Positions 32,651 through 43,020 of a stretch of 64,000 nt of DNA are shown here, piece by piece; positions within the stretch are counted from its first letter, which is position 1, and each line of letters begins with the position of its first letter. Under the pieces are notes generated by a model. It was not told the DNA's origin and did not search any database. It was given only the letters and a program-made list of their open reading frames with translations. A program made the position numbers and the translations under genes. The stretch comes from Sorghum bicolor (Eukaryota > Streptophyta > Magnoliopsida > Poales > Poaceae). The DNA lies in contig NC_012871.2 of NCBI RefSeq assembly GCF_000003195.3, forward strand, positions 16,436,658 through 16,500,657. The letters are read 5' to 3'.

Positions 32651-35302
32651 TGGCCCTTTCCCCTTAGGATCTGGTTGGTGCTGATCCCCAGACTGGCCAG
32701 AGTTCTTGCCCTTGCTTAGCTCTTCTCATCTTTCGCGTTGCAGTCTCCTCTTCTGTGTCTTGGTCAACCCTTCTGGACACCATGGGGGAAGTGGTGACTG
32801 CCTTGCTGATGGACGACGATGTTCCCTTGACTCCATCCGATGAGTATTGGCATCTCTGCAAAATATGAACTCATCCAGAACACGCGCATTAGCCATCTCT
32901 TCAAGCTCTTCCTGGTTCCTAGGAAAATATTCAACACGATCACCAAGCCTATCATGCACACTGAGTCTGCCCCCAAGCCGATCATGAACTGACGCTCTCC
33001 CCCTAATCGACCCATTAAATCGCCGATCATTATCGTGATAGCGGCGATCGGATCTGTCATACCGATCATAACCATTGCATTCAGGGCAATCTCTAACAGT
33101 GGGCAACTTGATGTTCTGCTCCCAGCAATGGATAAAGAATAGGCAGTTCTAGTGATCCTTGTGTCAATTCCACTCTTGACGACGTCTTTCTTCTTCCCGA
33201 CGATAGTCTTCTTGCTGACGCCGATACCGATCCTCACGTTGCTGCCAAGTCTCCCGAGGCCTTCTATGAGTTATCACAATACCAGATCGGGGAGGCCTTC
33301 CTGAGTTAGCTCCCTCTTGGATCAAGCCTTTTCCTTTGGCATCGGCAGCAGTAATTTGATGTTGAGGATCTATCGATGCACTCCTTTCAGCTGCTTACGA
33401 CGTCAAAACCTTGGTTTTCCCCTTGGCATCCAACATATTTGTTGGGAAAGGATGTTGATCGATCTTCATCGGCTTCTGAGCTTTGGAACTGTCAAATTTG
33501 ATTCTTCCAGATTCAATAGCCGATTGCAGCTGTTGTCTAAAAACCTTGCATTCATTGGTGCTGTGAGAAGTTGCATTGTGCCACTTGCAGTATTTCATCT
33601 TCTTTAATTCTTCAGCCGATGGGATTACATGATTGGGTGACAATTTGATCTGACCTTCCTGAAGTAGAAAGTCAAATATCCTATCAGCTTTGGTGATATC
33701 AAATGCGAATTTCTCTGGCTCTTTATGTCCAAAAGGACAAGACATCGGCTTCTTGTTCTTCACCCACTCTGCCAAGCCGATGACCGGCTCTTCATCAGAA
33801 TCTGAGCTTGCTACCTCGTCAACAAATGACACCTTTTTGTTCCAAACTCTCTTGGGTTCAAAGGGTTTGATATCCTGGTCGGAAATCCTATGGACCAAGT
33901 GACTCAGGCGCTCGAACTCTTGAGAAGCATATTTGTCCCTGATATGTGGCAACAAACCCTGGAAAGCCAAATCGGCTAGCTGCCGATCGTCCAAAACCAG
34001 ACTATAGCATTTGTTCTTGACTTCCCGCAACCTCTGCACAAAACTTTAAACTGATTCATCATTGCGCTGCTTCAGTCTGACCAAATCGGTAATCTTCTTC
34101 TCATGGACTCCAGAAAAGAAGTACTTGTGGAACTGCTTCTCCAGATCGGCCCAAGTAATCACTGAATTAGGAGGTAATGATATAAACCAGGTGAAAGCCG
34201 ATCCAGATAAAGATGATGAAAACAGTCAAACCCTCAATCCATCCCTGTTAGCAGCTTCCCCACACTGGATGATGAACCTGTTGACATGCTCCATGGTCGA
34301 TGTATCATCCTACCCAGAAAACTTAGTGAAATCCGGCACCTTGTACCGATTTGGAAGCGGGATTAAATCATATACAGGAGGATACGGTGTCCGATAAGAG
34401 TAAGTGTTGACTTTGGGTTTTATCCCAAACTGGTCTCTCATTACTTCAGCGATCTTATCGGCCCAATAAGCATTGGCATCTTGCCGATGGGGTGGTTGTG
34501 GATCTGGCACCTGTTGGTAAGCTTCCACGTGTCGCTGAGGCGCATGATCTGCATGGAACATGGGGTTAACCATCTAACCACCAATCTGTTGTCCCAGATT
34601 CATCGGCTGGTTGATCAATCCTTGATTCTGAAACCCAGGTTGGACCTGTCCTTGTTGGAATCCAACAGCCTGATGATTCTGCTGAGGCATCTGTGGAAAG
34701 ACTAGCTGCCCTGTCCATCCATTATTAGCATTCATCGGCACGAACCCTGCCGATGACTGAAGATTGGGCATCATCATTGAATTGCCAAACCCTGGTTGTG
34801 TCATGAACCTCTGCTGCGTTAGCATTGAATCTGCCGATGTGTTAGGCATCTGAAACATTGGAACTTGAGAATTCCCAGTGTAAGGTCTTGCAGTAGTAGT
34901 TGTAGTATACTGGGGACTCTGATTCATCGGCAAATTTGGAGGTGCCGATGCCATAGGAGCCTTGCCTCTCGTGTCAGCCATCTGAGATGTTCCAGGAGTC
35001 TTCAACATCATCTTTGGGGGCATACCATAACCCCACCAGTTGGGAGAAACTGACCCCGACATTGCTGATGCCAACAGATCCGTAGTAAGCTTGATCTGCT
35101 CATCTGACGTTGATGGATTGGTTGTCATCGGCGTAGATTGCGCGTTAGTGACTCCTAACGTGCTTGGAGGTACGGTAGTTTCTGTACCCGCAGCGGCCGT
35201 AGCAGCCGATGGAGCCGTGACAACTGGTGATCCTGGCTGATGATAGACAGGGCCCACATAGTTTGGTGGCAATTGTCCTTCTTTGAAAGTTCTAGCCACA
35301 GT

Positions 35303-37185
35303 TGAAAGGTCCTAATATGGCTAGAGGGGGGGTGAATAGCCTATTTAAAAATTCTACAAAAACACTAGAGCAAGAGGTTAGTAAATAACAAAGCGAAGCT
35401 TTTTGCTCTAGCTCTAAAGGGGTGTTTGCAAGCCACCTACCCAACAATTCTAGTTGCTATGATCACTATGCACACAAGAGCTAAGTCTCTACTTACACTA
35501 GAGAGCTACCTAAAGTTTCTATACAAGAAGTAAGCTACTCTAGTTTGAAAGAAAGTAAGAGAGAGTGTTTGAACTTTATACCACCGAGTAGAGGGGATGA
35601 ACCAATCACAATATTATGAAGTCCAATCACGGGGAGAAATCCAATCAACAAACACAATGGGACACAAGATTTTTCTCCCGAGGTTCACGTGCTTGCCGGC
35701 ACGCTACGTCCCCGTTGTGTCGACCAACACTTGGTGGTTCGGTGGCTAAGAGGTGTAGCACGAACCTCGTCCTCACTAGGACACCACAAGAACCTACCCA
35801 CAAGTGAGGTAGCTCAATGACACGAGCAATCCACTAATGTTGCCTTTGGCACTCCGCCGAGGTAGGCACAAACCTCTCACAATCACCGGGAGATGGCCAC
35901 GAACAATCACCAACTCGTGCCAATCCTCCTCCGCTGCTCCAAGCCGTCTAGGTGGCGGCAACCACCAAGAGTAACAAGAAAACCGCAGCTAGAACGATCC
36001 CCAAGTGCCACTAGATGCAATCACTCAAGCAAATGCACTTGGAATCACTCCCAATCTCACAAAGATGTATAATCTAAGAAGGAGATGAGTGGGAGGTGTT
36101 TGCTTAGGCTCACAAGGATGTCAAGTATGTTAGAAAGCCAAGAGTATGTGTCCTAAGCCGGCCAACAACTATTTATAGACCCCTCAAACAAATAGAGCCG
36201 TTGGCTCTTTCACTGGGCGAAAAAACGGGGTCACCGGACGCTCAACACCAGCGTCCGGTGCTCTAACGTTAGCCGCGTGTCAGAGTCTAACGGTCACCTG
36301 CAGTGCACCGGACGCTGAGCAAGTTAGCACCGGACGCGTCCGGTGCACACCGGACTCATGCGCAGAGAGTTCCGCAAACCTGCGGGACACCGGACGCTAG
36401 CCACCGGACGCACCCTGAGCGTCCGGTGCTCACCGGACTCGTGCGCAGAGAGGGTCGCCAAGACGCCCGCACACCGGACGCGCACCACCGGACGCTGAAG
36501 CCAGCGTCCGGTGCCTTACCCTAGCTGGGCTAGGCACTGTCTGCACCGGACGCTCAGACTTAGCGTCCGGTGCCTCAGTGGCCAGCGTCCGGTGAGTGTT
36601 TTCTCAGCGAGAAACACTCCCGCGACTTCTCCAAATTTCCCACCGGCGCAATAGAAAATATGCACTTCATTTTCTCGAAAAGCGCCGAATCCCCTCTCTA
36701 CCCTTGAAACTCCACCTCCTTCTCAAAGTGTGCCAACACCACAACGTGTGTACCAACGAGCGTGCACGTGTGTTAGCATTTTCACAATCATTTTCTTTGA
36801 AGAAGTTAAGTTAGCTCACTAGGTTCTAAATGCATGCACATGAACAATGACACCTAGTGGCACTTGATAACCGCTTAGCCAAAGAATTCCCCTCTTTATA
36901 GTACGGCTATCTATCCTAAATGTGATCACACCCTCTATGGTGTCTTGATCACCAAAACCAAAACTCTAAGCAATACCTTTGCCTTGATCTCCATAGGGTT
37001 TTGTTTTTCTCTTTCTTCTTTTCCAAGTTGAGCACTTGATCACCTTGTGGTCATCACCATCATCACCATGATCATCTCTTGCTCCATCACTTGGCATGTA
37101 CCAACCTCATTAAGTCTACACACACTTAGCATAGAGGTTAGTACTAGCGTTTCATCAATTATCCAAAACCAAACTAGGGCTTTCA
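35303..37185 (-). repeat. Solo LTR of family C (copy C1) with hairpin array
   Basis: 1883 bp from TGAAAGGTCC to GGGCTTTCA, flanked by ACAGT (35298-35302) and ACGGT (37186-37190), a 5-bp duplication with one mismatch. It is reverse-oriented relative to copy C2 (52449-54291). No internal coding domain, so a solo LTR is the best reading; a short non-autonomous element is possible. Removing it restores the gag frame of element A across the junction. Confidence 0.85.
36233..36600. repeat. Array of CACCGGACGC / GCGTCCGGTG words forming hairpins
   Basis: About 14 copies of the 10-mer in alternating orientation. Three give perfect 11-bp stems CACCGGACGCT/AGCGTCCGGTG with 6-7 base loops: 36233-36261, 36486-36513 and 36544-36572. 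Fills part of LTR C1; a matching array lies in C2. Confidence 0.85.
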
Positions 37186-37504
37186 ACGGTGTTGAAAACC
37201 GTATTGGACAGCAGACCAGCTTGATTGATCAAGGCATGGTCAATAGCACTATCAACCATGTCTTGAAGTTTACCAGGATTGGCTTCAAAAGTAACCTGCC
37301 GAGGCGCCGGCAGTGCCTCCTTCTGGATCACCTCGCCACTCCTGTTGATACTGAAGGACTTCAAACATTGCTGCTTGTAATCCTCCATAGCTTTTGCAAT
37401 AGCTTGCTTCTGCTCATCTCTGAGATTGGCTTCTGTCACGGGGATGACGTTCTCCAAATCGAATTCGGTAGTCGACATGTCGATCTCGCTCTTGAATATG
37501 TCCC

Positions 37505-37524
37505 ACCGGGTGTGCCAAAAGATG
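37505..37524 (-). other. Primer-binding region of element A
   Basis: On minus, CATCTTTTGGCACACCCGGT follows the 5' LTR. TTTGGCACACCCGG is the likely tRNA match; the tRNA was not identified. Confidence 0.5.
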
Positions 37525-38231
37525 TGTTGATGCAAAAGCTGATCTGCAAACACAAAGGGCTAATACCTGATTTAAACGTTAAGGCGTGCCAGCCGATTTG
37601 ACCTTACTATCGGCAAAGGTGATAACTCGAATACTTTGGTCCCGACAACAGCGATGCGCCCGGATGTCACGGCCAAGAGGTATTCACGCGGAACTCGAGA
37701 ATACGCCGAGCTTAAGTCGACGAACTCCTAAGAACTCGTAATAAAAAGGAAAATATGACAAAGTCGTCGAAAAAGTAGATGCTGGAATATGAGTAAAAAC
37801 TTGTATTTGATTGATTGATAGATATCTCATTACAAGGCCCTAGGGTCTACATTTATACCTTGCTTAAAGAGCTACAATCAGACACGACTAGGACTCGAAT
37901 TTCAAATTAAACAGAATCCGTATACAAAACGATTTTAAATAACTAAGGAAAACATAGAACCACCCCCTCGTAACCGATCGGGACACCACCACAGATCAAT
38001 GGGCAACCTCCACGCTTCCCTTCAGAGTCATCGGCAGTCTTCCTATTATAGCCATCGGCAAACACCAATATTGAGCATCGGCAAGAACACGTCACCACCT
38101 CTGGACTTAGTCATATTCAATCGTCTCTTCATCGGCAACTATCCTCATCGGTAACTCTTCTACAGGCTAGTTACCGCTGCTCCACCTGCCGATCTTGGTC
38201 TCTGGGTACGTGTCCAAAAATGGTGTCAACA
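37525..38231 (-). repeat. 5' LTR of element A (right copy)
   Basis: Partner of 16801-17507, with the same length and termini; next to the gag start at 37478. Confidence 0.93.
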
Positions 38232-38690
38232 GAGACATATACTTGGTTATGACACTCTCCCCCGCTTAAGATGCAACGCGTCCTCGCGCTACGCCGAGTG
38301 AAGGAGTAGACAGGCGACGACAAAGCCGACGGCGTGAAGACGTAGTCGCCGTCTGTCGAGGTAGGGGCTGGCGCTCCCAGGTAGCGCAGTGTTGAGGACA
38401 ACCTGCCCGTTGAATGAGTTCCATGGGCACCACATGTTGACCAACCAGCTGTAGACGACACTCGAGAACACGGTCAACCGTGAGATCCTGAAACTGGCTA
38501 AGCAAATGTAAGTCAGCATCACATGAAATCGTAGTATTAGGTGGTAAGGCCTTCTTCAGCTGAGACACATGGATCACAGGATGAATCAGGCTTGATGCCG
38601 GCAGGTGTAACTTGTAAGCCACTGGACCCACTTTCCGCAAAAATCAGATATGGTCCAAAATACTTATAGCTAAGCTTGTGGTATTCATTT
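38232..38690 (-). mobile_element. Remnant of chromovirus D (end of pol, polypurine tract, LTR start)
   Basis: On minus: KYFGPYLIF, then out of frame GPVAYKLHLPASSLIHPVIHVSQLKK, the typical C-terminal end of a chromovirus integrase. It runs to a stop at about 38266, a purine tract AAGCGGGGGAGAG (38267-38255), and LTR start TGTCATAACC (38254 leftward). Element A lies 18 bp into this LTR. A one-base frameshift lies near 38640. The rest of pol is missing. Confidence 0.8.
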
Positions 38691-38739
38691 CAATCTACAT
38701 ATATTAAAATAGATTAAAGTGTAAATTAATTTAAGTGTA

Positions 38740-38990
38740 CTCACTATGTCTCAAAATAGTCATTCTCGTTTCCCGAGAAATCATCTTTTTTAAACTTTAA
38801 CTAATTATATACAAAAGAATATTAATATTTATAATATATAATTAGTATTATTAGATAAATCGTTGAATATACATCATAATAAATTTATTTAGAGATATAA
38901 TGTTGCACGTATTTTCTATAAATTTAGTCAAATTTGAGAAAGTTGACAAACACGTATCATGTAATGTCATCTATTCTAGGACGGAGAGAG
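38740..38990. mobile_element. Stowaway-like MITE
   Basis: Termini CTCACTATGTCTCAAAATAG and, inverted, CTCTCTCCGTCCTAGAATAG. TA lies at the left edge and CA at the right, so one flank has mutated. The AT-rich interior fits Tc1/mariner-derived Stowaway elements. It seems to interrupt another AT-rich repeat (38690-38739 and 38991-39050). Confidence 0.75.
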
Positions 38991-39870
38991 CATATGGATT
39001 AAAGTAGATATAAGCATATCCAAACAAACCCAAAGATGATTAGTTTCAATCATGTTGGCCCCCTGAATCAACGAATAGTGACATGATATTAGTAAAGTTT
39101 ATAACGTTTTGTTGTGTCGATCAATCTCCACTATAGAAAACAGAGGCATATGCACTTAGATTTAGGCTCTGTTTGATAGAGGTCCAAATGCTCTAAATTC
39201 ACCAAAATCAGCCCTGGATCCTATTTTCTACCCAAACACCTCTCCACTATGGAATTTGGATCCAATGAAAAATCTAGATCTAGGGGCTAGATGCGTAGAG
39301 TCCATGGAGCACCTCAACGGTGCTATGAAAACATAAGTTTCATACCTCCTCATAAAGTTGAGTGATAATTACCAACTATTGTTATCCATTACATAGGAAA
39401 AATGCTTTGTTCTATTTTTTCCTGTCATATTCCCTGCGTGACTGAGTACAGAGCTCGCGCCATGCCGCCACCCCACTTGCGCCAACTCCTCCCTAGTAGC
39501 ACTAGCCCCTGGCCATGCCGAGCTCTCCCCCCTTGCTCACGCCAGCCCCTGCCCGGCGGTGCCGAGCCCTAGCTACCATGGCCCCTGGCTGAGCTCGTGC
39601 CGACTAGGCGTGCACTCAGGACTGCACACTGCTTAGGAAGAGGAAGAGGATGAAGACTCTGACACATGGGCCCAAGGTGTCAGTGAGATAATTGGTTGTT
39701 TGCTGTTGGACCACAGTTCGATGAATATTGGACCGGCCCAGCAGACCATGACCATGCAGCTCCCCCAAACACTTTTGTCAGCAACATTGAGGTCCTTTTC
39801 TCAACAAAAAAGAAACAGTGATATCCCAAATTCAAGTTGTAGCTGTTCAATGGTGGATCTGCAGATCTAA
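38991..39870. other. Intergenic DNA; no gene seen
   Basis: Includes a GGCTCTGTTTGATAGAGG stretch at 39165 typical of MITE ends, and a GC-rich part at 39430-39650. Neither holds a supported gene. Confidence 0.45.
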
Positions 39871-40110
39871 GGCCTTGTTTAGTTTCCAAAAATTTTGCAA
39901 AATTTTTCAGATTCCCCGTCATATCGAATCTTTATACGTATGCATGGAGTATTAAATATAAATGAAAATAAAAACTAATTGCACAGTTTGGTCGGAATTG
40001 ACGAGACGAATCTTTTGAGCCTAGTTATTCCATAATTAAACAATATATGTCAAATACAAACGAAAGTACTACTATTCCTATTTTGCAATTTTTTTGAAGT
40101 AAACAAAGCC
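39871..40110. mobile_element. MITE copy (GGCCTTGTTTAG family) with TAA duplication
   Basis: GGCCTTGTTTAGTTTCC to AGTAAACAAAGCC. TAA directly flanks both ends (39868-39870 and 40111-40113), a 3-bp target duplication. Confidence 0.87.
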
Positions 40111-40482
40111 TAAATCTCATTTTTCAAATTTGGAGCTTTGTCAAACTGGGCCTTAAGACGTGCGAAGAATGCATGAATCATGAATACATTTCCATCGTAT
40201 ATTCAAAACTTGGGTCATGGACTGAAACTGTATCCACCCGGACGATGCAAGAGATGTTAAAATCTGTTATGGCCAGAAAACTAGCGCGAATGTGGATGGA
40301 TTGTACGCTCTAAGTCTAATCATGAACTGTTTATGCAAAACAAAATCAAATATGTACACAACAACGCCAAGTTTGTTATAGAAAATGCTACTCATTATCT
40401 CATTCCAAGCAACTGAGCATTTATGCATGGGGAAAAAAGCTACAATTTCCATGTCAGCGTACCGCATCTGCTAGCGAGAAAC

Positions 40483-41562
40483 TCAAGCATTTCTTTGACC
40501 AAACCGCCGTTCTCTGTTCTGGAATGAGGTCAACGCCTGCAGGTACTCGGCCTCCCCAAAATCCGGCCACAATGTGTCGGTGAAGTAGAGCTCAGAGTAG
40601 GCGGACTGCCACATCAAGAAGTTGCTCAGCCTCACCTCGCCGCTCGTCCTGATGACCAGGTCGGGGCACGAGAACTCTCCGGCGACGCCTGTCGCGAGCT
40701 TGCTAGCAAGCAACGACTCGTCGATGTCCTCCGGCATGAGGAGGTTGCCCTGCACTTCGCCGGCGAGCTCTCGGCACGCTCGCACGATGTCCCATCGCCC
40801 GCTGTAGCAGGTCGCCAGCATCAGGTGGAGCTGCGAGTTGTTCCTCGTCATCTCCTCCGCTTCCCGAGCAGCGTTCTGCAGAGAAGCCGGCCGTCTTGAG
40901 GGGTCGCCGATGACATGCATCCGGATCCCGTTCCTGTACGTCCAGATCGAAATCACGGACTCATTTGATGATGATGTACTGCATTCTGCATGCACTACAT
41001 GTCAATGTGATGATGTGCAAATGCACGCTCACCTCGCGTACTCGTCGATGTTATCGCGGATCGTCCGCTCGATCAATCCCATCACGTAGTCGACCTCCAT
41101 CTTCAGATTCAAAGAATGCAAGAACGAACAGTTTGTAAGCACAAGATCTGCTCGCGTCGGGGCTGAAGAAGGTGAAAAAAAAAGTCAGTGAGGGGGAGGG
41201 GAGGGAGTGAAGAGGTCCATGCATGCCTTGGGGCGGCCGAAGTTCTCCTGGGAGAATGCGAACACGGTGAGCGCGCGGATGCCCCAGGCATGGGAGCGCC
41301 ATATCGTGTGCTCCAGCGCACGACGGCCAGCCTCGTGGCCCTCCGCCGTCAGCATCCCCCGCGCCTGCGCCCATCGCCTGTTCCCGTCCATCACCACCGC
41401 CACGTGCCGCGGCAGCGACTCCGGCCGGATCCCGCTCTGGACCAGCGCCGCCTGAGCCGGAGCCGGAGGAGCGACGACGGCGCCCGCGCCGGCGTGCAGT
41501 CTGCGGGTCGGGTGGCGCGTGCGGAGACGGCGAGCAGTAACAGACAGAAAGCGAGACAGCAT
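40483..41562 (-). CDS. cis-prenyltransferase (dehydrodolichyl/polyprenyl diphosphate synthase family)
   Basis: Three exons on minus, 41562-41227, 41100-41033 and 40933-40483, join to 284 residues. The family adds isopentenyl diphosphate units in cis to an allylic diphosphate, making dolichol-type or shorter polyprenyl diphosphates. Seen: VVMDGNRRWA at 57-66 with the diphosphate-binding Asp 59, FAFSQENF near 102-109, CYSGRWDIV near 177, RTSGE at 230-234 and RLSNFLMWQSAYSELYF after it. All are signature regions of the fold. The Arg-rich, acid-free first 30 residues (MLSRFLSVTARRLRTRHPTR) look like an organelle transit peptide. Intron 2 is GT-AG; intron 1 appears to begin with GC (AAG|GCATGC) and ends AG. 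Length is normal for the family. Product chain length cannot be told. Confidence 0.92.
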
Positions 41563-41695
41563 CGTGCGTGGGAGCTTTGGTTCTCGCGTTCTGGGTCTGC
41601 TGATCTGCTCGTGGTCTTGGTCTCAGCCTCTCTCAGTAGGTCAGTAATACAAGGCAAGGGCGATACGCCTGAAGATTCTCTTCTTGGGAAATGTA

Positions 41696-41927
41696 GGCCT
41701 TGTTTAGTTTCCAAAATTTTTCAAGATTCTCCGTCACATCGAATCTTGTGGCAAATGCATGAAGTATTAAATATAGACGAAAACAAAAACTAATTACACA
41801 GTTTATCTGTAAATCGCGAGACAAATCTTTTAATCCTAGTTAGTCTATGATTGGATAATATTTCCCACAAACAAACGAAAGTGCTACAGTAGCGAAATCT
41901 AAAAAATTTCTCGAACTAAACAAGGCC
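41696..41927. mobile_element. MITE copy (GGCCTTGTTTAG family) with GTA duplication, next to the cis-prenyltransferase start
   Basis: GGCCTTGTTTAGTTTCC to GAACTAAACAAGGCC, flanked by GTA on both sides (41693-41695 and 41928-41930). It begins 134 bp upstream of the cis-prenyltransferase ATG, so it probably forms part of the promoter. Confidence 0.88.
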
Positions 41928-42299
41928 GTAATACAGTACATATATAGGCATGATGTTGCCTTTCTTTTCGTTTTCAAAAGATGCGTATACTTCAGTCAGA
42001 CTTGAAAGATGCAAGTTTCTCTAGGGCTAGGCTCGCTAAATACGATCAATTATCTAAATAATAATAACATTATTAGTGTATGATTAGTGTATATTAGTTG
42101 ATATCAATGTATTTTAAAACATAATAAACAAAATAGTTGCATGGAACAATAACGTGATTATCTTTATTTACTTAATTTCATCCCATACAATATATTCATT
42201 CATGTGCAAGCAGCCAACACTATCTCAATTTAATTAGATAGGTTAGTTTGGGTGCAAGCAACAAAACTTAACAATGCCGCATACACAAGGCAGTTTAGT

Positions 42300-42430
42300 C
42301 CTATCGCATGTTTGACATATGTATAGAGTATTAAATATAAACTAAAAAAACTAATTACACATATTATGAATATTTTGTGAGATAAATCTTTTAAACCTAA
42401 TTAATTCATGATTTAATAATATGATGCTAC
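42300..42430. mobile_element. Degraded MITE core (GGCCTTGTTTAG family)
   Basis: Retains ATAGAGTATTAAATATAAAC, ACTAATTACACA and AGATAAATCTTTTAAACC from the family core. Both termini are lost. Confidence 0.6.
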
Positions 42431-42463
42431 ATATATATATCACAGAACTTATATCACAGAACT

Positions 42464-42886
42464 GGCTCCGTTGGAACACAGGAATGGTGAAATGTAGGAA
42501 TAGGAAAAACAAATGATTTCTATAGGAATGCAAGAGCAAAACTGAGGATTCGGAACCCATAGGAATACATATGTGTAGTTGTTTGGATAGAACACATGAA
42601 AGGAATAGTCAAATGGTACTGATTTTGTCAAACGTCCCACCTAAGACTGCTGCTTAAGAGATTTGCATCAATAGCTATGAGGCACTGTTTGCCTCGATCC
42701 TACGCAAAGGAAAGAAAAAAAAAAAGAAGTTCGAGTGGATGTTTTTTTCCTATGATCTTCCTGTAAAATAGGCAACATAGGAACATTCCTATGGAAGAAT
42801 CCTCCATTCCAAAGCATGAACAGTGTTCAATCCTATAGGAAATAAAATCCTCCATTCTTCCAAAATTCCTTCAATCCAAAGGAGCC
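42464..42886. mobile_element. MITE-like element with GGCTCC(G/T)TTGGA termini
   Basis: Left end GGCTCCGTTGGAA; right end, inverted, GGCTCCTTTGGATTGAA. Interior inverted words (AGGAATA/TATTCCT, TCCTATAGG) support a foldback element. No clear target duplication, so the superfamily is uncertain. Confidence 0.65.
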
Positions 42887-43020
42887 TTAAAACATCCAAG
42901 TTCTTTTTGACCAAGGGAGCAGTACTAAGCTATATAGCTTATATAGCCCATGAGCCCATGCCAAACAAGCCTCTCCCTGTGCCATAACGGCCCATAGCCA
43001 CCCCCGCAACAGCCCAGCTT

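Larger units (their letters stand above)
32651..37478 (-). pseudogene. Gag region of element A, split by solo LTR C1
   Basis: Starts at the Met at 37478 (MSTTEFDLENVIPVTEA). It is interrupted after NTV at 37186 by the 35303-37185 LTR and resumes as ARTFKEGQLPPNYVG at 35296. It runs through a Gln/Pro-rich stretch to a gag domain: NRYKVPDFTKFSG, WADLEKQFHKYFF, SFVQRLREVKNK, LPHIRDKYASQEFERL. A CKWHNATSHSTNEC motif near 33560 is a zinc-knuckle-like element. At least five stops break the frame (near 34570, 34318, 34047, 33398 and a pair near 33150-33170). Most can be produced by one C-to-T or G-to-A change. Not functional. Confidence 0.85.
16801..38231 (-). mobile_element. Element A: Tat-lineage Ty3/gypsy retrotransposon with antisense plant-mobile-domain gene, twice interrupted
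   Basis: Two 707-bp LTRs (16801-17507 and 37525-38231), TGTTGA...TCAACA termini, and identical 5-bp target duplications GAGAC (16796-16800 and 38232-38236) define the element. On minus it reads LTR, primer region, gag, protease, RT, RNase H, integrase, then an opposite-strand gene, polypurine tract and LTR. Insertions are B at 21400-29036 and a solo LTR of family C at 35303-37185, leaving about 11.9 kb of original element. I count roughly 16 substitutions between its LTRs, mostly transitions (about 2 percent). The gag-pol is heavily mutated. Confidence 0.94.

Noticed and set aside
29437..35240. Plus-strand open frames opposite gag-pol of element A
   Set aside because: Shadows of the minus-strand coding region; no splice pattern or domain, unlike the antisense gene at 18077-21302.
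36303..36524. Open frames across the CACCGGACGC array
   Set aside because: Their peptide repeats simply mirror the DNA word; the array is better explained as DNA/RNA structure. The same holds for 53056-53597.
36233..36600. CRISPR-like array
   Set aside because: Words alternate in orientation, are only 10-11 bp, and spacers vary without the regular unit of a CRISPR; the genome is eukaryotic.
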